Assembly (NCBI GenBank): GCA_012934845.2
Contig: WNNJ02000590.1
Location: 27,441 to 91,440, forward strand
From: Pomphorhynchus laevis
Lineage: Eukaryota; Acanthocephala; Palaeacanthocephala; Echinorhynchida; Pomphorhynchidae
DNA: 64,000 nt
Reading direction: 5' to 3'
In this document: piece by piece, positions 23,870-32,570 of the stretch
Numbering within the stretch: position 1 is the first letter of the stretch
Layout: each line of letters opens with the position of its first letter
Position numbers and translations under genes: made by a program
Notes under the pieces: generated by a model
The model's database searches: none
Told to the model about the DNA's origin: nothing
The model's input: only the letters and a program-made list of their open reading frames with translations

Positions 23870-24968
23870 TTAATTGTTGAAAAAGAATTGGATTTGGCGT
23901 TTGAAGTACGGCATAGATGTTGATTGGCGAAAATGAATAGGCAGTTGATTCAACAAGAGATGAGCAGCCACAACGAAGGAGCGGAAGCCAAAAGAGGTAG
24001 AGTAGATTGGGACATGTAAAAGAAGGGAATTACGGGAACGCAGAGCACAATACACAAGACGAGAATTATCAAGAAAAGGAAGGTTGAGAAATGAAGGGGT
24101 ATGAAAAGTTACAAGGCGGAAAGCAACGATAAGAAGACGAATTTGAACACGACAATAAATTGTAGGCAAATAGAGAGAAGCAAGATGGTAGGATGTATGA
24201 TCAAAACGACGAAGACGGAGGAGAATTCGGACAGCTGCGTTGACGATGCGTTGTCGGGGAAGAAGAGTGGATTTAGGTGAGTTGGAAAATAGACTAAGAC
24301 AATAATCGAGTCTAAAAAAGGAGAGATGATATGAGAGTCATACAAGAAGGGAAATCGATCAATCTACGAACTTGACGGAGGTTGCGGAGTATCAAGGTAG
24401 ATGAGCGTACTTTATCTCTAACGAAAGGTTTAAGTGAAAGTCGGTTGTCGAAATGAAAGCCTAAGAAAACGAGATTGTCAACGATAGGAAGAATTGTAGA
24501 ATTTAACGATACGGAGAAAGGTTCTAAGCCGAGGCGTCGAGGTAGGATCTACATAATTTTGGATTTATCAGGATTTAGAGAAAGGCGAAGGGAAGAAAGA
24601 TGATTGGAAATTGAGACAAGACAGTCCGAAGCGGAGACACTAAGATCGTTAATACGATAAATATGTGCATGAGCATAGATGAGAATGTCATCAGCATATT
24701 GCATAACATCGAAGTCAAATGTATGAGAAATAGAAGACAAATATCCGATGAGACAAAAGCAAAGGGCCTAATACGGAGACTGGTTGAACACCGGACGGAA
24801 TGAAAGAAGGATGGGAAAGAAAAGAGTTAGAACAAACGCGAAAAGTACGGTTTGATAGATATGAAGAAAGCCAAGCTACAGTGGGTAAAGAGAAGCCATA
24901 ATCATGAAGAAGTCAATGAAGAATCGAGTGATCGACGATGTCAAAAGCAAACGATAGATCAAGAGAAA
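23870..24968 (-). pseudogene. LINE B ORF2, broken RT C-terminal half
   Basis: Short frames hold 'MQYADDILIYAHA' (24549-24740), the segment after it, and 'LPTIYCRVQIRLL' to the end (23870-24169). The motif-B region carries the same disruptive variant as at 19.6 and 53.6 kb. The catalytic box itself is intact in its own small frame. The polymerase cannot be made as one protein here. Confidence 0.85.
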
Positions 24969-26759
24969 CTATGACACTACATAATTTATGATCGCGAGAT
25001 ATGAATAAGTCGTTATAAACTTTAAGACATGCAATTTCGGTAGAGTAATTAGAGCGAAAAGCGGCTTGGAATGGAGGAAATAAGTTAGTGGAAAAGAGAT
25101 ATATATTAACTTGTTAAGAACGAGACGCTCAAGGAGTTTAGAGAGAGTTGGGAGAAGTGAAATAGGACGGTACGAAGATGGTAGTGAAGAGTCGAAAGAT
25201 TGCTTTTTGATGAGTGGACGAACAGTTACGCATTTCCAGATGGAAGGAAATGTACGGCTACGGATGGACGAGTTGAACAATGTGGTTAGGAAGGGTAAGA
25301 TAGTGGAGCAGATATTTTTAAGCAAGTGAGTGGGAATTGGGTCAGAAAGAAAGGTTTTATTAGGTAATGACAGCAGAACCGAAGAAACTTCATCAGACGA
25401 AACGGGAAGAAGGTGTAATAGTTCTGGGAGGGAAGTATCTAAAGAGAAGAGTGGGTACAAGGAGGCTACGGGTAGTAGGGAAAGTAAATTAGATAGCTTA
25501 GTTTGTAGATAAGAAAAAAATTCATCAGGATTTATATTACAAGAAGTAGATGATCGTGAAAGAATTGAGTTTAAGATTTTCCAATGAGATTTAGAGTTGG
25601 AAGATGACTCGAGTTGATTTCGCCAAAAGATAGTACCATTAGTTCGCATAAGAATGAGATGTGAACGGCTTAGAGAAAAGTGGGAATCACGGAGATTTGG
25701 AGGGAGTGAGTTGGGAGATAGTTTAAGATAACGATTATACACACAAAAAGAGTGACGAAGTCGACGCCTAGAAAGACTACAGTCAGAATCGAACCAGGGA
25801 GCATGGCGCAAGCGCTGGGAACGTCGAAGTCGACTAGGTAGAAGGTAATTGAGGATCGACGTAAGTTCAGAATCAAACAGAATGCAGAGATCATTGGGAG
25901 AGAGATAGTTAAGAGGAAGTGAAAAGAGTGAAGAATTGAGTAAGGCTGTGCAGAGAACAGGGATATCGAGAAGCTTCCAGGGTCGACTTGGTGTAGATAA
26001 AGGTAAATGCGGAGAAGGAGGATGGGGACGAGTAAGAGTAAGAGTGACAAGGAAATGATCGGACAAACCAGGATCAGTAATTGACAAGGAGGTATAGTCA
26101 TTGAAGCATTTAGGAACAGCAATGATGTCGAGAGCACCGCCGAGAATATGAGTTGGGCTTGTTGAAAGTAATATATAGTTAAAACCAGAAAAAAGGTTAG
26201 TTAAAGTGATAGAGTCAGAGTCAGACGTGCGATCAAGACGAATGTTAAAGTCACCGAGAACAAAAGAAGGAGTATAAGACAATGAACAGTGAGACATTAG
26301 ATCTGCAAGGTCGTTAAAGAAGATACGTGATGGGGCAACTGAACCTGGACGGTATACAATCACAAGTTTTAGAGGGAAAGGCGTTGATAATCTGCATATG
26401 AGTAATTCGAACGAGGTGTAACGGATGTTAACGTTGATTTTACGTAAAGACAATGGGTGACGAGCAATGGCAACAATACCGCCATGGTTAGACGCAGTAG
26501 ATGTATGAGATGTAATTTGACGAGCTGATTCAACTAGAGAACAACCAGAGCGACATAGACGACGAATAGCAAGATCGTCGGAGTCAGAGTGCCAGGATTC
26601 GGTAATGCAGAGAATATCGATAGATAATTGATCGCAGATATCGAGAAGCATATCAGCTTTATGAAGAATGGAGCGAGTGTTGAATAGACTAAGACGAAAA
26701 GTATGCTTAGGAGCGAGATCGACTAGCGAAGAAGACAATGGGGAGAGATGGGACGCCAT
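24969..26759 (-). CDS. LINE B ORF2, endonuclease and N-terminal RT
   Basis: A 596-codon frame. Residues about 20-250 are an APE-type endonuclease: 'LFNTRSILHKAD', 'ITESWHSDSD', 'VIVYRPGS', 'LGDFNIRLD' and 'GLSDHFLV', which include the expected catalytic Glu, Asp/Asn and SDH motifs. It nicks target DNA so that the RT can prime on it. Residues about 480-590 start the RT ('SSYRPISLLPTLSKLLERL'). The frame ends before the catalytic YADD box, so the protein is incomplete. The start codon overlaps the end of ORF1 by 37 nt, which suggests coupled translation or reinitiation. CR1/L2 group by RT signature; the exact clade is not determined. Confidence 0.88.
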   Translation of the reverse strand: MASHLSPLSSSLVDLAPKHTFRLSLFNTRSILHKADMLLDICDQLSIDILCITESWHSDSDDLAIRRLCRSGCSLVESARQITSHTSTASNHGGIVAIARHPLSLRKINVNIRYTSFELLICRLSTPFPLKLVIVYRPGSVAPSRIFFNDLADLMSHCSLSYTPSFVLGDFNIRLDRTSDSDSITLTNLFSGFNYILLSTSPTHILGGALDIIAVPKCFNDYTSLSITDPGLSDHFLVTLTLTRPHPPSPHLPLSTPSRPWKLLDIPVLCTALLNSSLFSLPLNYLSPNDLCILFDSELTSILNYLLPSRLRRSQRLRHAPWFDSDCSLSRRRLRHSFCVYNRYLKLSPNSLPPNLRDSHFSLSRSHLILMRTNGTIFWRNQLESSSNSKSHWKILNSILSRSSTSCNINPDEFFSYLQTKLSNLLSLLPVASLYPLFSLDTSLPELLHLLPVSSDEVSSVLLSLPNKTFLSDPIPTHLLKNICSTILPFLTTLFNSSIRSRTFPSIWKCVTVRPLIKKQSFDSSLPSSYRPISLLPTLSKLLERLVLNKLIYISFPLTYFLHSKPLFALITLPKLHVLKFITTYSYLAIINYVVS

Positions 26760-28105
26760 CGAATTTTTGGCCTTGTGTGCACAACGTGAAAATTTCCATT
26801 GATTTGACGTATAGATAAGGATGACTCGCCGTTTGTTTCACGTCGATGTTTCTCAATGCGAGCTAAATTGAGCTGGGCAATATCAGAAGGGGAGCGGTCA
26901 GGAAAGATACGACTAGTAGACGAAGTGGTAAGAAGTTTAAAACGTTGGGAAAGTACCAAGGATGCATGTGAACTATGTCGGAAAACAATTTTTAAGAGTG
27001 GAGGACTGAGATGATTGGATTTATTGGATTTGTTTAAATGAATCAAAGATACAGGAGCGATATTATTGAAGAGGGATGGATTATTATCAGGAAGAATGGT
27101 TGCTAGGATAGACCTGAAAGCAGATACATCATCATCGAGGCGACATTGAGGAAAAGCAGATTCGGAAACCTTTAAATTAGATATGATAATGCATCGATCG
27201 CGCGAAGGAAAACGATTACGTAGTGGTGGACGGAAAGACCTGGTAGCAGTAGAGGCAGAAGAGCAGATAAACGTGGGAATGACAGGGGTGCTAAGTGAAG
27301 ATTTAAGATAGTTTGGAGCATGTGTGACAGGAGTGGAGTGTTGAATCGGTTGATCGGAGATGTTACTGGAGATGATTTTGACGGAAGGATGTAAATTATT
27401 GATAGGTGATACGGTTGGAGCATGTGTGACAGAAGTGGATTGTTGAATAGGTTGAACGGAGATGTTACTGGAGATAATTTTGACAGAAGGATGTAAATTA
27501 TTGAGAAGTGATACGGTAGAGGTCGAGTAAGGAGTACGTGAGGAGAAGAAAGAAGTATGAGATGTATTTAGATGTGGGGATGAATAGGAAAAATGAGGTA
27601 CGATGATATGAAGGCCTTTACTGTTTGCATTGTTAGGAAGATGAAGATTATGGGAAGTTTTATCCGTAGTTAAAGGAGGAGTGTGTGTGAGAGAAGTTTC
27701 AAGGACGGGTTTCATAGATGACGGAGTTAGTAAGCAAACGGATGACGACGATAGATTGGAAGATATGTTGTCGTTTGTTGATGTTCCATTTATAACAGCG
27801 GTCTGAGTCGACTGAGAGATATCAAGTTTATTTATTGAGCACAAATCTGTTTTGTTAGCGTTCAGAACGTCTCCACCGTTTGAATGGTCATTCTTCATTA
27901 GCTTACCTACGAGGGCAGCACAACAGAAGCCGCAGAGGAAATTCCGATTTAAAACGTTGTCCTCGTCAGTGAAAGGAATGGCAACGTGAGTCCAAACATT
28001 GCAGTTCTTGTTGTCGCATCCAATTTGCTTTTCGATGTAAGCTTCCTTGACGGACTTGAGTTGCTGGCCGACATTTTTAGTTGGCTTTCTCTTTGCCATA
28101 ATCAA
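26723..28105 (-). CDS. LINE B ORF1 (Cys-motif, RNA-binding-type protein)
   Basis: A 460-codon frame that looks intact. The N-terminus holds a zinc-finger-like Cys cluster (IGCDNKNCNVW ... FLCGFCCA, residues about 28-63), comparable to the PHD-like finger of CR1-group ORF1 proteins. The middle is rich in Ser, Thr and Pro and contains two tandem copies of a roughly 33-residue unit (core 'NLHPSVKIISSNIS..PIQ'). The C-terminal 150 residues ('RCIIISNLKVSES', 'LLKIVFRHSSHASLVLSQRF', 'RIEKHRRE') have the layout of LINE ORF1 RNA-binding domains. It presumably coats the element RNA. The start was chosen as the first Met (MIMAKRKPTK). Confidence 0.85.
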   Translation of the reverse strand: MIMAKRKPTKNVGQQLKSVKEAYIEKQIGCDNKNCNVWTHVAIPFTDEDNVLNRNFLCGFCCAALVGKLMKNDHSNGGDVLNANKTDLCSINKLDISQSTQTAVINGTSTNDNISSNLSSSSVCLLTPSSMKPVLETSLTHTPPLTTDKTSHNLHLPNNANSKGLHIIVPHFSYSSPHLNTSHTSFFSSRTPYSTSTVSLLNNLHPSVKIISSNISVQPIQQSTSVTHAPTVSPINNLHPSVKIISSNISDQPIQHSTPVTHAPNYLKSSLSTPVIPTFICSSASTATRSFRPPLRNRFPSRDRCIIISNLKVSESAFPQCRLDDDVSAFRSILATILPDNNPSLFNNIAPVSLIHLNKSNKSNHLSPPLLKIVFRHSSHASLVLSQRFKLLTTSSTSRIFPDRSPSDIAQLNLARIEKHRRETNGESSLSIRQINGNFHVVHTRPKIRWRPISPHCLLR

Positions 28106-28183
28106 GTGTTAATTAGTTAGTTATAATCAAGAATGTTTAAACTCCGTTAGTCTGCAAGTCGTAGTTGTAAGTAGCGAGCGGAT

Positions 28184-28258
28184 GTCGTCGCTGGTTGTCG
28201 ATGGTTGTCGATAATTGTCAAGCGGATGGTTGTCGTTAGTTGTCGTTGGTTGTCGTCG
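28184..28258 (-). repeat. Short tandem repeat in LINE B 5' UTR
   Basis: Repeated 'ggttgtcg' units (about eight, irregular) lie between the conserved 5' end and ORF1. The copy at 47.3 kb lacks this array, so the leader length varies within the family. Confidence 0.7.
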
Positions 28259-28398
28259 AAGATTGTAGTTTGATTGTTTTACAATCTTGGCGGACAAGAT
28301 TTTCCGCGAGCGAAGCGAGCGAAACTGAAATTGTATTTACTTTAGATCTCAAATGTAAGAGTTTTAACAACCAAGACTTATTTTAAGGTATATTTTTA

Positions 28399-28470
28399 TG
28401 TCATTAGATTTATTCAACAAATCTGAAAGCATACAAGATACACATTGAGATCACGTCAGATAGTACCACA
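28399..28470 (-). repeat. 3' LTR of fossil 2 (approximate)
   Basis: Shares 'tttattcaacaaatctgaaa', 'atacaagatacacat' and 'gagatcacgt' with 32117-32198. The outer ends are uncertain. Confidence 0.7.
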
Positions 28471-31400
28471 TGTCATTATCCCCCGACCAAGTACTCATCG
28501 AGGTAACATGGCGGTTTGCGTTGTCGATTGCTTCTTCTCTTGGTATTTGCGGTCTCCGGGCATCGGGGTAGGGCATTATGTTCGTTCGCATTGTTTGGTT
28601 GGTATTGTGCCTTCGCAATTGATCGTAGATGTCGTCTGGTAAACAGATATTGTCAGTTGAATCGTTTAACCTGTCCTCAGTTAGGATATCAGGTCGTGCT
28701 CCTTAATCTTGTTCCCCTTGCAAGTATTCTGCCGATGTAGGCTATTTTATATGCTCTCGATTGTCTATCGGGTACGGAGCTAGATGCTTTGTGGAAACAT
28801 TGCTATGATGGCTATGCCTAAATCTGACATAAGCATACAGCGGGTTCGCCATAATCAGATCGACTAACTCGGTTTGTTGCGTGTATTTGCTTTGTAATTA
28901 TATTGTTTGAGAACTACGGGGCCTGGTGTGTTAATCCACGTTAGCATGCTTGTTCCAGAAATATATTTCTTTCGTACTTGAACAAGCGCTCGTGAGGAGT
29001 GCAATTTGTTTTGGTACACAACAAGGATTAAGTTGAGTGCAATGCATTAGGCAAGGAATTCTCTCAGTGTTCAATTGGCAATTTCATTGTTGCGATGTCG
29101 AGCTGAATATACTTCCACAAAATTTTATTATATCGTTCAACGTGTGAATTGCCGGTAAGGTTGAATGGCGTTGAATGACTGATGCTGACGCCTAGCCGAT
29201 GCAAGTAAGTCGTGAAGTGGTCTGACGTAAAACTTGAATCTCTATCAGAGTGGATGAAAGATGAAGTTCTGAAAATGAAAAATATCTCTTCCAAGCATTT
29301 GATAACTGTAACCGATGTCATGTCGGCGCAAGGAAAATCCATAGGAAATCGTGAAAATTCTTCGATTGCAACGAAGATGAATCGATTGTGAGAATTCAAT
29401 GAAAGAGGTCCTTAAAAATCTATGGGCAATCGTTCGAGAAACTGGTACGCTTTGGCCAGATGGCTTGTAGTATCGAGGCTTCAGTCGTGCGCAAATTTTG
29501 CAATTTGTCAAAACCAAACGTAAATTTTTAACTGAATATGGTAAGTTCCGATTTCTTTCCAAGTGCAGTAGACGCTCATGGCAGGATGGAATTTTTCTAG
29601 CTCTTCAATTTTGTAACATTTGTATGGACACATGTTTGTAATTGAGCAAAAGAGTCAGCTAAGCCGTTGTATCGACCTGGCCGGTAGACAAGTTCGTAAT
29701 GGAAAGGCGATAGCTCGATGCGTTAACGAATCATTTTGTCGTTCTTAATGCGACTGCGATGTTCTTCATTGAATATATACACTACGCTTTTTTGGTCCTT
29801 GAGTAGCCTGAATTTTCGAACGAGTATATAGTGCTTCCAGACTTTGCATACTTAAACGATCGCGAAAGCTTCTTTCTCTACAGCGGAATATGTTTCATGC
29901 TTCCTTTGAGCGTCTGCGAATAAAACGCAACTGGACGAGTATTCTGCGACAGGACAGCTCCTATTACATAGTTGAACGCGCCGATTTCTAAAGTAAGGAT
30001 GTCGGTTTCGTCTATCGCAACCAACACCGAATCTTCTATTTTCTTCTTGTGTATCTCGAAAGAGCACACAACTTCATTGCCGATTGGAAAATTCCGCATC
30101 GATAGAAGCAAATGAATCTTGTGAGAGAAATTCATCACCCACTTCGAATAATGAGCAAACATCCCAATGATACTTTTCAACTCCTTTTCATTCTGTGATT
30201 GTTTTAAATCTGTTAGAGCCTTATTCTGACCAGATCCGGTCGCATTTGTCCCTTTTCAATCAAATATCTTAGCCATGAATTTTTTGGACGAATATGATCA
30301 ATTTTTCTCGATTTATAGTGAAACCATACTTAAATACCGAAGCCATAAACCCACGTAGGTTTCTTTTTTTCTCTTCTAGTAATGTTTCACATTAGGATGT
30401 TGTCAAGTTGAGCGTAGGTTCTTTGTAACGACTTGCGCTCTACAATGTCATCAATTATACGTCGAAAAACAGATGGTGCATTTGTAAAACTGAACGGTAG
30501 GCGGATAACATGACGCAAACGTCCAAGCACTTCGAAAGCTGTAAAGTGCCGCTCTCCGTGCTGCAGGGGTACTTGATGGTACGTTGACTTGAGGTCAATA
30601 TTCGTGAAGAAACCGAATGACAACACTTTTTCTACTATAGTGTCTATTCAAGGAAGAGGGTAAGTATTTTGTTGGACATAAAAATTGACAGTTCTTGAAT
30701 GATCTATCACCATCATCTGCTTATTCTGGAATTATTCACAATAAGTATCTGAGCGTGCCATGCATACGTCCTCGGTTCAATTATTTTATCTTTAAGCCTG
30801 CGGGATATCTCGCACTTGACAAAATTGATCTGGTTTGTAGGAAGTCGGCGAGATTTGGTAGTCACAGGTTTGATCATTGAATCGAATGACGCAAAGAGGG
30901 ACGGTCACGAAATTTTGATAGCACTGAGTGCCCCAACTACAAGGTCATCGTTCGTTTCCCCAAAATTGAATGTTACCGATTCGTATTTCAACATACATGG
31001 ATGTCCGAATATAACTTTAACACACAGATTTGGCAGGATCATAAAACGGACATTGTTATGGCGAATTCCATGGTACGTCACGTCAGCTGTACAACTGTGG
31101 GTGAGTGAGTGCTTGAAAGTAGACGATGCCATATAGACGCAACTTTCGTAGTGACCCTGCCGTAGATTCCACCTTGGCGAAGCGCTTTCATCCATAAAGT
31201 GTTCAGTACTCCAGCTGTCATTTAAAGCCGCTGTGTTGAATTGATTTGATTGTACGTAATGACATTGCTGCTAGATGTGATGGAGAGTATATAGCGCTTG
31301 AATGAACAGTAGGATCGTCTCTTCTACGACTTGATTGACAAACTTTTGCGTAATGGCCTACCTTGCCACAGAATATTTACAAATAGAATTTTGAGTAGGG

Positions 31401-32093
31401 TTTTTTGATCTGTGATGAAATCGCTGCCCGCCAAAAATAGCATGACGTACGAGCGACGGCTAATTGGGATGACATTATCGAATTCTGTTCTTCGTTCGAG
31501 CTGTTCGCGTTTAGATGTTGAGGATAAAGGTCTAGGCGTGAGTCTGTTGTTGCGAAGCATTCTGGGTTTTCTTGGTAACTTCGTGCTTGAATTGAACAAT
31601 TTCAAGTTGACGAGCGATTTCGAAAGCTCTAGCCAATGCGAGATCAGAATGTTCTAGTCGTTGTCAAATGAACGATGAATGCAGCCCACTGATGGAAGCA
31701 TCGCGAATGTAGAGATTTATGTACTCTTCGGCAAATACAGCTTTGAAAGGGCATTCTTTACTGATATTTTCAAGAGTCTGAATTATCGATTGACTCGTCT
31801 GGTCGCTGATGCCGCGTGATTTCAATTTGTGACGGGCAAATTCTTCGTTACAAGGTTTAGCATATATTTGATTCAAGCGGGACAAAGCATCCTCCATTAA
31901 ATTTGCATCGCTTAGGAGCGAAGTGATTGTAAAGTGCGTCTAGCCGATTAGAATAATTGAAGCCCTGTACAGACTCGATGAATTTAGTGAAACGCATCTT
32001 CCAACCTTCCCTGCATATTGCCGCTTCGGAGTGATTCGAATCGGTTGCAAATGTCTTCGGCTTGAGAAGTTTGTCCATAGAGATTAGAGTTTT

Positions 32094-32141
32094 GATTTGT
32101 TGAATAAATTGTACTATGCCGTTAGCTTTATTCAACAAATC
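32094..32141 (-). promoter_or_regulatory. LTR/leader inverted repeat of fossil 2, candidate self-priming site
   Basis: Arm 32094-32108 (gatttgttgaataaa, in the leader) and arm 32127-32141 (in the LTR) are a perfect 15-bp inverted repeat with an 18-nt loop. Position and geometry match fossil 1 but the sequence differs, while pairing is complete in both. Confidence 0.6.
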
Positions 32142-32198
32142 TGAAAAAATACAAGATACACATAGAGATCACGTTAGATCGTTCTAAACGACACATGG
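32117..32198 (-). repeat. 5' LTR of fossil 2 (approximate)
   Basis: Starts TGCCGTTAGC on the plus strand, parallel to TGTCATTAG at 28399. The right end, near 'gacaca', is uncertain. Confidence 0.7.
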
Positions 32199-32420
32199 CT
32201 TAACAAAAATATAAAAATCTGTTTTCTGAGCCCTCTGTTTAATCAGAAATATCTTCGTGAATTTTATGGCATCATCGTTGTACGTTACTATAATGCTATT
32301 TGAAGCCATTTACTGTGTTACGAAATCGATAAAAGATACAAAAAGTATGGTTCTATTGCTTATTAAATCAAAACAAACAGCAAATACGTTTCCATTTAGA
32401 TTCTGTCATGTAGAAATCTA

Positions 32421-32433
32421 GCAATTGCTACTA
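32421..32433. repeat. Target-site duplication of LINE A (minus copy), left
   Basis: GCAATTGCTACTA, repeated exactly at 36297-36309. It fixes the element ends at 32434 and 36296. Confidence 0.9.
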
Positions 32434-32570
32434 TAGTAATAATAAGACTTTATTAATAAAAATACATAAATGGAAGTGTCGTTTAACAAGAAGTCCGTTA
32501 GAAAAAAATAAACAGTCAGTCAACAGAAAAAATAGGTCAACAATTTCTTTGTCTTCTTCCTATTAAGGCC

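Larger units (their letters stand above)
23779..28330 (-). mobile_element. LINE B, near full-length CR1/L2-like copy
   Basis: Contains, on the minus strand, a 5' UTR (about 28106-28330) whose start 'CAGTTTCGCTCGCTTCGCTC' is echoed at the 5' end of the copy at 43012-47330. ORF1 (26723-28105) and ORF2 (from 26759 down) follow, then the 3' tail with a hairpin at 23800-23816 and 'GCCACGTTAAATAAAT'. ORF1 is open. ORF2 is open through the endonuclease and the start of the RT (to 24969) and then broken. This is the best reference copy of the family for the 5' half. Confidence 0.9.
28399..32198 (-). mobile_element. Ty3/gypsy-type LTR element (fossil 2), old
   Basis: Related in plan to fossil 1 but far more decayed. 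From its 5' side: LTR (about 32117-32198), gag remnant starting near 32078 (MDKLLKPKTF), protease-like remnant near 30900-31195, RT remnant near 30390-30630 (RLPFSFTNAPSVFRR), RNase H remnant near 29850-30180, integrase remnant near 28900-29560 (CKICARLKPRYYKP, HSDRDSSF, NGNS/HVERYNK-like region) and LTR (about 28399-28470). The LTRs are short and visibly diverged. Heavily broken, well over ten breaks; clearly older than fossil 1. Confidence 0.85.

Noticed and set aside
28445-28740. Plus-strand frames between the LTR and integrase remnant of fossil 2
   Set aside because: They are antisense to the decayed pol end of that element.
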